From Mycolicibacter heraklionensis (GTDB lineage: Bacteria > Actinomycetota > Actinomycetes > Mycobacteriales > Mycobacteriaceae), in assembly GCF_001021505.1 (NCBI RefSeq), contig NZ_LDPO01000010.1:62001-126000 (forward strand): a DNA stretch of 64,000 nt, written 5' to 3'. Position 1 is the first letter of the stretch. The number at the start of each line of letters is the position of its first letter. The position numbers were made by a program, and so were the translations under genes. The notes under the pieces were generated by a model. The model searched no databases and had not been told where the DNA came from. It saw nothing but the letters and a program-made list of their open reading frames with translations. Shown one piece after another: positions 27,931 to 37,316 of this stretch.

Positions 27931-28901
27931 TGAGAGAGCGTCCCCGTCGGCTGCGTTCCACTCCGGCGCTGCGCCGGCTGGTGGCTCAAACGTCGCTGGA
28001 GCCCAGGCATCTGGTGTTGCCGATGTTCGTCGCCGACGGCATCGACGAGCCGAGGCCGATCCCTTCTATGCCCGGGGTGTATCAGCACACGCGTGACTCG
28101 CTGCGCGCCGCGGCCGCCGAGGCGGTAGCGGCCGGCGTGGGCGGGCTGATGCTGTTCGGGGTTCCGGCAGCGGCGGACAAAGACAGCACCGGATCGGCCG
28201 GCGCGGCTCCCGACGGCGTGCTCAACACCGCGCTGCGTGATCTGGCCACCGACCTCGGTGATTCCACCGTGCTGATGGCCGACACCTGCCTGGACGAGTT
28301 CACCGATCACGGCCACTGCGGGGTTTTGGACCGGTTCGGCCGTGTTGATAATGACGCTACGCTGTCATGCTACGTGGAACTGGCTGTCGCCCAAGCGGAT
28401 TCAGGCGCTCACGTGGTGAGTCCGAGCGGCATGATGGACGGCCAGGTCGCCGCCATCCGCGACGGGCTGGACGCTGCCGGGCATCACGACACGGTGATCC
28501 TGGCCTACGCGGCGAAGTTCGCCTCGGCGTTCTACGGCCCGTTCCGGGATGCGGTCGCCTCGACCCTGGCCGGGGACCGTCGCACCTACCAGCAGGAACC
28601 CGGCAACGCCCGCGAGGCGCTGCGAGAGGTCACCCTCGACCTCGCCGAAGGCGCCGACATCGTGATGGTCAAACCCGCGATGGGCTACCTGGACGTCATC
28701 GCGGCGACCGCCGCGGTGTCCTCGGTCCCCGTCGCCGCATACCAAGTCTCCGGTGAGTACGCGATGATCGCCGCGGCCGCCGCCAACGGCTGGATCGACG
28801 GACGGTCCGCGGCGCTGGAGTCCCTCATCGGTATCCGGCGGGCCGGCGCCGACATCGTGCTGAGTTACTGGGCGGCCGAAGCGGCCGGTTGGCTGGCGTG
28901 A
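27930..28901 (+). CDS. hemB: Delta-aminolevulinic acid dehydratase (porphobilinogen synthase)
   Basis: This 323-residue enzyme condenses two 5-aminolevulinates to porphobilinogen. It has RHLVLPMFVADG, the metal-binding loop DTCLDEFTDHGHCG with two cysteines, the substrate Lys in AYAAKFASAFYGPF and the Schiff-base Lys in MVKPAMGYLD. The GTG start is embedded in a hairpin, which may lower translation. The downstream membrane gene overlaps by GTGA. Confidence 0.96.
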   Translation: MRERPRRLRSTPALRRLVAQTSLEPRHLVLPMFVADGIDEPRPIPSMPGVYQHTRDSLRAAAAEAVAAGVGGLMLFGVPAAADKDSTGSAGAAPDGVLNTALRDLATDLGDSTVLMADTCLDEFTDHGHCGVLDRFGRVDNDATLSCYVELAVAQADSGAHVVSPSGMMDGQVAAIRDGLDAAGHHDTVILAYAAKFASAFYGPFRDAVASTLAGDRRTYQQEPGNAREALREVTLDLAEGADIVMVKPAMGYLDVIAATAAVSSVPVAAYQVSGEYAMIAAAAANGWIDGRSAALESLIGIRRAGADIVLSYWAAEAAGWLA

Positions 28902-29338
28902 CGGGCCTACCGGACGGGCCGGAGCCAACGGTGGACGCCCAGCCGGCCCGCCCGGCGGACGTCGACACCGGGTTCTGGCTGTGGCTGACCGCCCTGCCGT
29001 TGATGACGTGCGGCTACGTGGTGAGCCTGCTGACCGCCCCGGACGTCCACGCGACCGCGGTCACCTATCCGATCACCGCACTGATGGCGCTCGTGGTGGT
29101 CGTGGTGGTGACGACGTTTTTGATGCTGATGCGTTCCGGGTACCGCTGGGCGCGCACGGTGTTGACCGGCGGGGGAATCGCGGCGATAGTCAACGCGGTC
29201 AGCACGCTGTCGCACGCCGATGCGCGGCCGGCGGTCGCGCTGGTCGTTGCGGCCACCGGCATTGTCGGATCGGTACTGATCGCCGCGGGGACTTTTCTGT
29301 TGCACCGATCCGACGCCCAGCGGTACTTCACGCGTTAG
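28898..29338 (+). CDS. Small four-helix membrane protein (Rv0513-type)
   Basis: This 146-residue protein has four likely membrane segments (FWLWLTALPLMTCGYVVSLL, ITALMALVVVVVVTTFLMLM, then two starting TVLTGGGIAAIVNAVS and AVALVVAATGIVGSVLIAAG) after a short polar N-terminus. No function is known. Its GTG overlaps the hemB stop as GTGA, so it is translationally coupled to heme genes, as with Rv0513. Its 3' end overlaps the convergent glycosidase gene by 4 bp. Confidence 0.75.
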   Translation: MTGLPDGPEPTVDAQPARPADVDTGFWLWLTALPLMTCGYVVSLLTAPDVHATAVTYPITALMALVVVVVVTTFLMLMRSGYRWARTVLTGGGIAAIVNAVSTLSHADARPAVALVVAATGIVGSVLIAAGTFLLHRSDAQRYFTR

Positions 29339-31698
29339 CCGGCTGCCGGGCTCACCACGACGTTGACGGTGCCCGCACCGCTGTCGGAGGCGATGATCAG
29401 CACCGGAGCGTTGGGGGCTGAGACGACGTGTCCGCCGGTGACGGTGACCTGGTAGCCGTCCGGATAGACGATGTTCGGCACCGAGATCTCGGTGTGTGCG
29501 CCGGCAGCGAAGTGGCCGGTGCCGCTGGCCATCTCGGTGGAGTAGCTGAGCTCGAAGGTGCCGGAGTCGAACGACCAGGCGTCCGGGGTGCCGGCCACGG
29601 CGAGCGGATACGGCTCCGACAGTTGCGTCAGCAGGTCCATGTTGATGTTGTCTTCGGTCATGGGCTGGTTCAGGTCCCAGTACCGGAGCATGGTGTAGTC
29701 CCAGAACATCCAGTTGTAGCCATAGCTATTGGCCGCGTTGAGGGTGTCGGCTATCGAGCCGGCGTTGGTGGTTCCGCCGAACTCGGTGATCGCTGACGGG
29801 ATGTCGTACTGCGATGCGTACGCATCGGCGTTGCCGTGGACGATCGTCTCCCACAATGAGCAGCCAAAGTTGCTGTCCATGAAAGCCGTTGTGGTGCAGT
29901 AGTCATGGAACGCGAAGACGACGCGTGGATCGTCCACCTCGCCCAGATAGGTCGGGATGGGGAGGTTTCCGGACAGCACGCTTGGTTCGATGTACAGCGG
30001 CGTGGCCGGATCAACCGAGCGGACCGCCGAAGCCAGCTGGTTGTAGAACGGGGTCAGCTGCTGTCCTTCGAAGAACGAGCCGCCGAAGATGGTCGACAGC
30101 CACGTTGAGCCCGGCCACGGCTCGTTCATCAGCTCGTAGCCGATCACGTTGGGGTCGTCTTTGAAGTAGTTCGCAACCACTTGCCACATCAGCGCGTAGT
30201 GGTTCTGCAGTCCGATCCCGTCGGGCGCGTCGGCGTTCGTCCAGAACGAATCCCAGGCGTAGTTCTCCGCCGGGCTCATGACGTAGCGGAACGGGAAAGG
30301 CGTGTGGGGATTGGCCAGGCCGCCGGTCTGCGCCGCCCACGCCGGTGCGCCATCGCCCCAGAATGTGGTGCCGTAGTTGTCCTGGTGCATGTCGAGGACG
30401 ACGCGGATGCCGTGGTTGGACAGTGTCTGTGCGGTCTGGTTGATCAAGTCCAGGTACTCGTAGTCGTAGACGCCGGGTTCGGGCTCGACTCCGGCCCAGA
30501 TGATGCCGAGCCGCACCACATTGAAACCGTTGGCGGCCAGCAGCGCCGCGTCGGCGTCGCCGAACCCCTCGGAGGCTGGGTAGAACGGCGGGTCTTTGAC
30601 CACCTCGCCGAATCCGTGCAGGACGACGACTCGTCCGTCACCGTCGACCAGCCAGCTGCCGGCGGTACTGATGTCGGAGACGCCACCCGGCGGGGCGCCG
30701 TCGAGGGTGCCGAAGTGGCCGTGGTCGCCGTGGCTGCCGAGCAGGCCGCCGTTGCCGCCGGCCCCGCCGAGGGCGGGCAGATCGCGTGGGCCGCTGTAGA
30801 CGCCGTCGCCGGCATCGCCGCCGTGGCCGCCGCTGCTGAACGGTCCGGTGGCGCTACCACCGTCGCCCCCGTGACCTCCTGCGACGCCGGTGCCGCCGGC
30901 GGCGCCGTCGCCGCCGTTTCCGCCGTTTCCGCCGAGGCCGAAGAACCAGCCGGTCGCGTCACCACCTGCGCCGCCGGCCCCGCCGGCACCGCCGTTGAAG
31001 CCGAGGTCGCCGTCGCCGCCGTCGCCGCCGTTTCCGCCGATGCCCATCAGCACCCCACCCGCGCCTCCGGCACCACCGGAAGCACCGAGGCCGCCATGGC
31101 CGCCGTCCCCGCCGATGCCGAACAGTCCGCCGTGTCCGCCGTTGCCACCGGGCGTGTGGTCTACGGTGCTGTCCCAGCCCTTGCCGCCGTCGCCGAACAG
31201 CCAACCACCGTCGGTGCCGTTGACATGCAAGTAGTCCCCATCGACGCCGTCGCCGATCAGCGCGCGTCCGGTCAGGTCGATGAACGGCTGGTTGATGAAG
31301 TTGTTGATCAGTTGGCCAAGGTCGCTGTTGATCCAGGCTTCGATGCCGTCGTGGATCGGCATGTAGAAGTACTGCTCCAGCCAACCGGTCAGGTCCGCCG
31401 GATCGTATGCGGCCGGTCCGGCAGCTTCACCCGGGATACTGAGTTCACCGAAGATGGTGTTCCAGTGCGCGGGGGCGAAGAAGGTATCCCAGGCGGTGGG
31501 GGAGAACACCGCATCCCAGTCGAGATCGTTGGTGGTGGCGTCCACGAAGGGTGCTATGGCTGCTTCGATCGCGTCGTCTAAGTCTGCCTGGGCTGCCGGC
31601 GCGACAGCCAGTGGCGCCAGTCCGAAGGTCAGGAATGCGCCTGTGGCAGTGGCAAATCCGACGGTCTTTCGGATGCGGATGCGGTCCGTCATGGTCAC
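29335..31698 (-). CDS. Secreted GH5 glycosidase with Gly-rich spacer, endoglycoceramidase-like (copy 1)
   Basis: This 787-residue protein has: a Sec-type signal peptide to about AQA-38; a conserved helical domain (40-165); the motif DGGWLFGDGG; a PGRS-like GG-X spacer (about 180-330); a GH5 barrel (about 340-690) with WLVDGDGRVVVLHGFGEV, acid/base Glu526 in YELMNEPW, FAFHDYC and nucleophile Glu639 in ITEFGG; and a C-terminal beta domain with EPYPLAVAGTP. The WxxDxxGRVVxLHG start, NEP and the PYPxAVAGTP tail resemble endoglycoceramidases, which cut oligosaccharides from ceramide; substrate specificity is inferred. It follows copy 2 by 9 bp and is last in the array. Confidence 0.85.
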   Translation of the reverse strand: MTMTDRIRIRKTVGFATATGAFLTFGLAPLAVAPAAQADLDDAIEAAIAPFVDATTNDLDWDAVFSPTAWDTFFAPAHWNTIFGELSIPGEAAGPAAYDPADLTGWLEQYFYMPIHDGIEAWINSDLGQLINNFINQPFIDLTGRALIGDGVDGDYLHVNGTDGGWLFGDGGKGWDSTVDHTPGGNGGHGGLFGIGGDGGHGGLGASGGAGGAGGVLMGIGGNGGDGGDGDLGFNGGAGGAGGAGGDATGWFFGLGGNGGNGGDGAAGGTGVAGGHGGDGGSATGPFSSGGHGGDAGDGVYSGPRDLPALGGAGGNGGLLGSHGDHGHFGTLDGAPPGGVSDISTAGSWLVDGDGRVVVLHGFGEVVKDPPFYPASEGFGDADAALLAANGFNVVRLGIIWAGVEPEPGVYDYEYLDLINQTAQTLSNHGIRVVLDMHQDNYGTTFWGDGAPAWAAQTGGLANPHTPFPFRYVMSPAENYAWDSFWTNADAPDGIGLQNHYALMWQVVANYFKDDPNVIGYELMNEPWPGSTWLSTIFGGSFFEGQQLTPFYNQLASAVRSVDPATPLYIEPSVLSGNLPIPTYLGEVDDPRVVFAFHDYCTTTAFMDSNFGCSLWETIVHGNADAYASQYDIPSAITEFGGTTNAGSIADTLNAANSYGYNWMFWDYTMLRYWDLNQPMTEDNINMDLLTQLSEPYPLAVAGTPDAWSFDSGTFELSYSTEMASGTGHFAAGAHTEISVPNIVYPDGYQVTVTGGHVVSAPNAPVLIIASDSGAGTVNVVVSPAAG

Positions 31699-31707
31699 GC
31701 GAATCTC

Positions 31708-33984
31708 CTAGATTGCCGGGGTAACGGTGACGGTGATGGTGTTCGCGCCGCCGTCTGAGGCGATCACCAGCACAGGGGCGTTCGGCGCGGAGACAACGTG
31801 TCCTCCGGTGACGCTGACCTGGTAGCCGTCGGGGTATTGCAGGGTCGGTACCGAGATCTCGGTTTGGGTGCCGGCGTCGAAGTGTCCTGAGCCGCTGGCC
31901 ATCTCGGTCGAGTAGCTGAAGTTGAAGGTGCCGTCCGCGAACGACCAGGCGCCAGGGGTGCCGCCCACCGCCAGTGGGTAGGGCTGGGCCAGCGTGGTCA
32001 AGGTCGCATAGTCGACGGTCTCGTCGGTTATGGGCGTGTGCAGGTCGTGGTTGCGGATCAGGGTGTAGTCCCAGAACATCCAGCTGTAGCCATAGCGGTT
32101 GGCCTCGGTCATGGTGTCGGTGATCGAGCCGGTGTTGGTGGAGGCGCCGAACTCGGTGATCGCCACCGGGAGATCGTATTTCGACGCGTAGGCGTCGGCG
32201 TTGCCGTGAACGATCGTCTCCCACAGTGAGCAGCCGAAGTCGGTGCCGAACAGGGCGGTCATGGTGCAGTAGTCGTGGAACGCGAAGACGGTGTTCGGGT
32301 CGTCCACCTCGCCCAGGTAGGTCGGGATCGGGAGATTGCCGGACAGCGTGCTCGGTTCGAAGTACAACGTGGTGGTCGAGTCGACGGACCGGATTGCCGA
32401 GGCCACCTGGTCGTAGAACGAGGTGAGCTGCTGGCCTTCGAAGAACGAGTTGCCGAAGATGGTCGACAACCACGTCGAGCCCGGCCACGGTTCATTCATC
32501 AGCTCATAGCCGACAACGTGGGGGTCGTCTTTGAAGTAATGCGCAACGGCTTGCCACATCTGCGCGTAGTGGTTCTGCAGCCCGATGCCGTCGGGTGCGT
32601 CGGCGTTCGTCCAGAACTTGTCCCAGGCGTGGTTCTCGGCCGGATTGAGCGCGTAGGTCCACGGCCAGCCGGTGTCGGGGTCGGGAAGCCCACCGGTCTG
32701 TACGGCCCAGTCCGGTGCGCCGTCGCCGTAGCCCATCGGGCCGCCCAGCCCGGCGGCGTAGAGGTCCTGATGCATGTCGAGAACGGTGTAGATGCCGTGG
32801 TTGGACAGTGTCTGAATGGTCTGGTTGATCGCGGCGAGGTAGTCGTAGTCGATGACGCCAGGTCTGGGCTCCACGCCTTCCCACAGGATTCCCACCCGCA
32901 CCACGTTGAAGCCGTTGGCGGCCAGTAGTGCCGCGTCGGCGTCGCTGAACCCTTCGTTCTCAGCGGCGGGATAGAACGGTGCTCGTTTGTTCACCTCGCC
33001 GAATCCGTGCAGGACGACGACCCGTCCGTCGTTGTCGGTGATCCAGGCGCCGCTGGTGCCGAGATCCGAGACACCTCCGGGCGGGGCGCCGTCGAGGGTG
33101 CCGAATTGCCCGTGGACACCGTGGGTGCCGAGTAGCGAGCTGCCGTTGCCGCCGGCTCCGCCGAGGGCGGGCAGCTCGCGGCCACCGGTGTACACACCAG
33201 CGCCGGCGTCGCCACCGTCGCCACCGCTGCCGAACCATCCCGTTGCGCTACCGCCGTCACCGCCATAGCCACCGACACCGCCGTCGCTGCTGCCGCCGTC
33301 GCCACCGTCACCGCCGATGCCGATCAACCATCCGCCATTGCCGCCGTGCCCACCGATGGCTCCCGTGCCGCCGTCACCGCCGGCCCCTCCGGTGCCGAAG
33401 AGCCCGGCCGTGCCGCCGTCACCGCCGGCGACGCCGGGCTCGGTGCTGTCCCAACCTGCGCCGCCGTCGCCGAACAGCCATCCACCCGCGGTGCCGTTGG
33501 GGATCGCTTCCGTTCCGTCGACGCCGTTGCCGATCACCAGCGAGCCGAACACCGTGTTGATCACGTCGTTGACCGATTTGCCGAAGTCGCTGGTGATCCA
33601 GGCTTGCATACCGGCGTGGATCGGGGTGTAGAGGTACTGCTGCACCCATTCAGCGAGGTCTGTCTGGTCGAAGCCGGCCGTTCCGGGCACCGCGAGGGCG
33701 CCCAGTTCGGCCAGCACGCCGTCCCAGTGAGTGGGTGCCAGGAAGGTGTCCCAGGCGGTGGGGGAGAGCACCGCGTCCCAGTCGAGGGTGTTGGTGGTGG
33801 CGTTGACGAAAGGTGCGATGGCGGCGTCGATCGCGTCGTCGAAGTCGGCCTGGGCCACCGGCGCAACGGCCAATGGCCCCAACCCGACGGTCACGAACGC
33901 GCCGGCACTGACACTGAGACCGATCAGGCGACGTCGTGCCGTGCACAACCGGTGGGGACGCATGGCAGAACGCTGATGAGTCAT
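31708..33984 (-). CDS. Secreted GH5 glycosidase with Gly-rich spacer (copy 2)
   Basis: This 758-residue protein has the same architecture as copy 1: signal peptide (about residues 1-47, PVAQA), conserved helical domain, TAGGWLFGDGGAGW, PGRS-like spacer, GH5 barrel and C-terminal beta domain. Acid/base (about Glu498 in YELMNEPW) and nucleophile (about Glu611 in ITEFGAS) are intact. It is closest to copy 1 across the barrel (shared GSTWLSTIF, LGEVDDP and LWETIVHGNADAYAS). A 145-bp gap upstream, with a perfect palindrome, suggests its own promoter and makes copies 2 and 1 a separate two-gene operon. Confidence 0.85.
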   Translation of the reverse strand: MTHQRSAMRPHRLCTARRRLIGLSVSAGAFVTVGLGPLAVAPVAQADFDDAIDAAIAPFVNATTNTLDWDAVLSPTAWDTFLAPTHWDGVLAELGALAVPGTAGFDQTDLAEWVQQYLYTPIHAGMQAWITSDFGKSVNDVINTVFGSLVIGNGVDGTEAIPNGTAGGWLFGDGGAGWDSTEPGVAGGDGGTAGLFGTGGAGGDGGTGAIGGHGGNGGWLIGIGGDGGDGGSSDGGVGGYGGDGGSATGWFGSGGDGGDAGAGVYTGGRELPALGGAGGNGSSLLGTHGVHGQFGTLDGAPPGGVSDLGTSGAWITDNDGRVVVLHGFGEVNKRAPFYPAAENEGFSDADAALLAANGFNVVRVGILWEGVEPRPGVIDYDYLAAINQTIQTLSNHGIYTVLDMHQDLYAAGLGGPMGYGDGAPDWAVQTGGLPDPDTGWPWTYALNPAENHAWDKFWTNADAPDGIGLQNHYAQMWQAVAHYFKDDPHVVGYELMNEPWPGSTWLSTIFGNSFFEGQQLTSFYDQVASAIRSVDSTTTLYFEPSTLSGNLPIPTYLGEVDDPNTVFAFHDYCTMTALFGTDFGCSLWETIVHGNADAYASKYDLPVAITEFGASTNTGSITDTMTEANRYGYSWMFWDYTLIRNHDLHTPITDETVDYATLTTLAQPYPLAVGGTPGAWSFADGTFNFSYSTEMASGSGHFDAGTQTEISVPTLQYPDGYQVSVTGGHVVSAPNAPVLVIASDGGANTITVTVTPAI

Positions 33985-34031
33985 AACCGAAACCCCTGGC
34001 GACGTAATTTCTCAGATAGTCATGGCTCTGA

Positions 34032-34054
34032 GCAGGAATTCTAATAATTCCTGC
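34032..34054 (+). promoter_or_regulatory. Perfect palindrome, candidate LysR operator for copies 2 and 1
   Basis: Arms GCAGGAATT (34032-34040) and AATTCCTGC (34046-34054) flank the AT-rich spacer CTAAT, 48 bp before the copy 2 start and just downstream of the LysR gene. AT-rich dyads of this size fit LysR boxes. No T run follows, so a terminator is less likely. Confidence 0.5.
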
Positions 34055-34129
34055 GTCAATCCTGACAATCGGCAGCCGCGAACGGAAACACCAAACCGCC
34101 GGCTCATTGACAACGGCAGTGTGCTGAAT

Positions 34130-35119
34130 TCAGGCGGTGGTCGGCCTGTTCTCCATGGTGTGGACGAGCTCGGACTCGCGGTCCCGCACTGACAGCGCGA
34201 CCTCGAGAAACTGGGCAACCAAAGGGGAGCGTTCGCCGCGGTGCCAGCCGAGGGCGATCGCCGAGCCGGGCCAGTCGTTGATCGCCAGGAATCGCACGCC
34301 CGGCAACGGCATGAAGTTCATGACCACTGCGCTGGTGACGGCGATAGCCGCTCCGGCCGCGACCACTTGTGCTTCCTCGGTGATCGAGGTGATGGGAACG
34401 AGGCGGGCCTTGGTTGACTCGTCGCGTGCCGCCTCCAGACACCAGAATGCGCGATAGGCCTCGTCAACGGTGTCCCCGTTGGTGATCGGGTCACTGACGA
34501 GATCCTTCGCAGACACCGAACCCCGTCCGACGAGGTGGTGCGAGTTCGGCACCATCGCCACCACCGGGTCGACGAACAGGACCTCCGTCTCGATGTTGGG
34601 TATGCCCTTCGGCAGCCGCACGAACGCCACGTCAGCGGCCCCAGATGCCAGGCCCGCCGATGAGTCGTGGACCGGAAACTCTTGCATCTCAACGACGACG
34701 GCGGGGTGGCGTTCGGCGAACTCGGCCAGGATCAACGGTGTCAGTTCGAGGGCGGCACCGGGGACGTAGCCCAGCCGCAGCGTGCCGGCCAGCCCGCGCG
34801 CGGCTCGTCGTGCGGCGGATGCAGCTTCGTCAAGAGCGGCGAGCGCGGTGCGAGCTCCCGCCAGGAAGGCCTCACCAGCGGGCGTCAACGTCACCTTGCG
34901 GGTGGTGCGCTCCAGCAGCTTGGCGCCAACCAGGTTCTCGAGTTCCTTGATCTGGCGACTGAGGGCCTGCTGGGCCAGGTGAACACGTTCCGCGGCCTTG
35001 CTGAAGTGCAACTCTTCGGCAACGGCCACGAAGTAACCCAATTTGCGGGTGTTGATCTCGATGGGATTAAGCATAGCCCGGTCGCTCAAGCTGTCCGTGT
35101 TCAGCGGTTCAGCGAACAT
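34130..35119 (-). CDS. LysR-family transcriptional regulator
   Basis: This 329-residue protein has the LysR winged-helix (KLGYFVAVAEELHFSKAAERV, then LAQQALSRQIKELE, and LFERTT-like LLERTTRKVTLTPAGEAFL) and a periplasmic-binding-like effector domain with LRLGYVPGAALELTPLIL. An internal ATG at 35074 starts nearer the conserved helix. It lies 25 bp after glycosidase copy 3 and 145 bp before copy 2, on the same strand. LysR regulators usually control neighbouring genes, so it likely senses a sugar or lipid fragment and controls the array. Confidence 0.9.
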   Translation of the reverse strand: MFAEPLNTDSLSDRAMLNPIEINTRKLGYFVAVAEELHFSKAAERVHLAQQALSRQIKELENLVGAKLLERTTRKVTLTPAGEAFLAGARTALAALDEAASAARRAARGLAGTLRLGYVPGAALELTPLILAEFAERHPAVVVEMQEFPVHDSSAGLASGAADVAFVRLPKGIPNIETEVLFVDPVVAMVPNSHHLVGRGSVSAKDLVSDPITNGDTVDEAYRAFWCLEAARDESTKARLVPITSITEEAQVVAAGAAIAVTSAVVMNFMPLPGVRFLAINDWPGSAIALGWHRGERSPLVAQFLEVALSVRDRESELVHTMENRPTTA

Positions 35120-35144
35120 CTGATGGTGCCTGAGGTCACGCCGC

Positions 35145-37301
35145 TCAGGCCGGACCGACGGCGGCCGTGACGGTGACGGTGACGGTGGTGGCGCCGCTGT
35201 CCGAGGCGATGATCAGCACCGGCGCGCCAGGGGCCGAGACCACATGCCCGCCGGTGACCGTGACTTGATAGCCGTCCGGGTACTGGATGGGCGGCACCGA
35301 GATCTCGGTCTGGGAGCCGGCGGCGAAGTGGCCGGCGCCGCCGGCCATCTCGGTGGAGTAGCTCAGCTGGAAAGTGCCGGAGTCGAACGACCAGGAGGTC
35401 GGGGTGCCGGCAACGGCCTGCGGGTACGGTTCAGCGAGCGTTGCCAAGACCGAGGTGTCGACGTTGGCACCCGACGGCGCTTCGCTGAGGTCGTGGACCA
35501 ATCGGCTGCCGTAGTGCCAATACAGCCAGCTGTACTCCTGCTGGCTGGCCTGGTTCAGGGTGTCGGTCAGCACGGCGGTGTCGTTGGTGGCACCGAACTC
35601 GGTGATCGTTGCGGGTATGTGCTGCGCTGCCGCATAGTCCTCGGCGTAGCCCTGGACGATCGATTCCCACAGCGAGCAGCCGAAGTCGCTGCCGGCGATG
35701 AACGTTGTCGTGAGGCAGTAGTCGTGGAACGCGAACACTCGGTTCGGGTCGTCCACCGTGCCCAGGTGGGTTGGGATCGGAAGGTTGCCGGACAGGGTGT
35801 TCGGTTCGAAGTACACCGGCGTGGTCGGGTCGACCGCCCTGATCGCGGCGTCCACCTGGTTGTAGAACGGGGTCAGCTGTTGCGCCTCAAAATAGGAGTT
35901 GCCGAATATCGTTGACAGCCATGATGATCCGGCCCACGGCTCGTTCATGAGTTCGTAGCCGACCACGGAGGGGTCGTCTTTGAAGTAGTTCGCGACGTGT
36001 TCCCACATCTGCGCGTAGTGGTTCTGGAGACCAATGCCGTCGGGTGCTTTGGCGTTAGACCAGAACGCATCCCAAGCGTGGTTCTCTGCCGCATTGAGCG
36101 CGTAGGTCCACGGGAAGCCGTAGTTTTCATTGGGCAGTCCGCCGGTCAGCACTGCCCATTCCGGTGCGCCGTCGGCACCGAGTGAGGCGCTGTAGAGGTC
36201 TTGGTGCATGTCGAGGATGGCGTAGATGCCGTGGTTGGCCAGGATCTGCACCGTCTCTCGGATCGAGGCGAGATAGTCGTAGTCGATGACGCCGGGCTGG
36301 GGCTCCACCCCGGCCCAGATGACTCCGACCCGCACCGAGTTGAAGCCGTTGGCTGCCAGGAACGCTGCGTCGTCGTCGCTGAAACCCGCCGCAGACAACG
36401 TGAACGGCGCCTCCTTGTTCACCTCGTTGACTCCATGCAGGAGGACCACTCGTCCGTCGTTGTCGGTGATCCAGGTGCCGGTGGTGCCGAGGTCGGAGAC
36501 GCCACCGGGTGGGGCGCCGTCGAGGGTGCCGTAGTGGCCGTGGTCGCCGTGGGCGCCGAGCAGCGTGCTGGCGTTGCCGCCGGCGCCGCCGAGGGCGGGG
36601 AGGTCGCCGGGGCCGGTGTAGGTGCCGTCACCGGCGTCGCCGCCGGTGCCGCCGTTGCCCATCAGCCAGCCGCCGTTGCCGCCGTCTCCGCCGTTGCCGC
36701 CGAGGCCGCCGTCTGCACCGTTGCCACCGGTGCCGCCGTTGCCGAACATGCCGGCGTTGCCGCCGGCTCCGCCTATGCCGCCGGATTCGGTGCTATTCCA
36801 GCCGTTTCCGCCGTCGCCGAACAGCCAGCCGCCGTCGGTGCCGTCGTGGTGTTCGGCGGTGCCGTCGATGCCGTCGCCGATCAGGGGCCTACCGGTCAGG
36901 TCCTGGAAGGGTTGGTTGATGAGGTAGTTGATTTGTTGGCCGAGGTCGCTGTGGATCCAGGCTTCGATGCCGGTGTGGAGGGGGGTGTAGACGTACTGCA
37001 GCAGCCAGGTGTTGGGGTCGGCGGCGGCGGGGCCGGGGGCGGTCAAACCGCCCAGTTCGGTCAGGACGGTGTCCCAGTGCGCCGGGGCCAGGAAGGTGTC
37101 CCACGCCGAGGGTGAGAGCACCGCGTCCCAGTCGAGGGTGTTGGTGGTGGTGTCGAGGAAGGGTGCGAAGGCGGCGTCGAGCGCGTCATCGAAATCGGCC
37201 TGGGCCCCCGGAGCGGCAACCAGCGGCGCCACCCCGAACGCCAGAAACGCGCCCGCGGTCGCGGCAAAACCGACAACTCGACTGCTGATTTGGGCTTTCA
37301 T
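35145..37301 (-). CDS. Secreted GH5 glycosidase with Gly-rich spacer (copy 3)
   Basis: This 718-residue protein has signal peptide (PGAQA near residue 35), helical domain, DGGWLFGDGGNGW, a PGRS-like spacer, GH5 barrel and C-terminal beta domain. Acid/base Glu454 (YELMNEPW) and nucleophile Glu568 (ITEFGA) are present. Its first roughly 270 residues are nearly identical to copy 4, and a 469-bp stretch is identical at DNA level, whereas the barrel is closer to copies 1 and 2. It is 15 bp downstream of copy 4 and 25 bp upstream of the LysR gene. Confidence 0.85.
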   Translation of the reverse strand: MKAQISSRVVGFAATAGAFLAFGVAPLVAAPGAQADFDDALDAAFAPFLDTTTNTLDWDAVLSPSAWDTFLAPAHWDTVLTELGGLTAPGPAAADPNTWLLQYVYTPLHTGIEAWIHSDLGQQINYLINQPFQDLTGRPLIGDGIDGTAEHHDGTDGGWLFGDGGNGWNSTESGGIGGAGGNAGMFGNGGTGGNGADGGLGGNGGDGGNGGWLMGNGGTGGDAGDGTYTGPGDLPALGGAGGNASTLLGAHGDHGHYGTLDGAPPGGVSDLGTTGTWITDNDGRVVLLHGVNEVNKEAPFTLSAAGFSDDDAAFLAANGFNSVRVGVIWAGVEPQPGVIDYDYLASIRETVQILANHGIYAILDMHQDLYSASLGADGAPEWAVLTGGLPNENYGFPWTYALNAAENHAWDAFWSNAKAPDGIGLQNHYAQMWEHVANYFKDDPSVVGYELMNEPWAGSSWLSTIFGNSYFEAQQLTPFYNQVDAAIRAVDPTTPVYFEPNTLSGNLPIPTHLGTVDDPNRVFAFHDYCLTTTFIAGSDFGCSLWESIVQGYAEDYAAAQHIPATITEFGATNDTAVLTDTLNQASQQEYSWLYWHYGSRLVHDLSEAPSGANVDTSVLATLAEPYPQAVAGTPTSWSFDSGTFQLSYSTEMAGGAGHFAAGSQTEISVPPIQYPDGYQVTVTGGHVVSAPGAPVLIIASDSGATTVTVTVTAAVGPA
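36511..36979 (-). repeat. 469-bp segment identical to 38701-39169 (copy 3 side)
   Basis: Base-by-base reading shows no difference from 38701-39169 over 469 bp, covering the PGRS-like spacer and part of the helical domain. The flank at the 3' side of the coding strand differs abruptly; the other side stays near-identical to about 37275. This is a homogenised duplication. Confidence 0.9.
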
Positions 37302-37316
37302 GCTGAGGCGTACCTC

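Noticed and set aside
30181..31581. Plus-strand Val/Ala-rich frame opposite glycosidase copy 1
   Set aside because: Low-complexity translation of the reverse of GG-X codons; similar frames occur opposite copies 3 and 4.
34032..34054. Rho-independent terminator after the LysR gene
   Set aside because: The stem is AT-rich at its loop side and no T tract follows; an operator is preferred.
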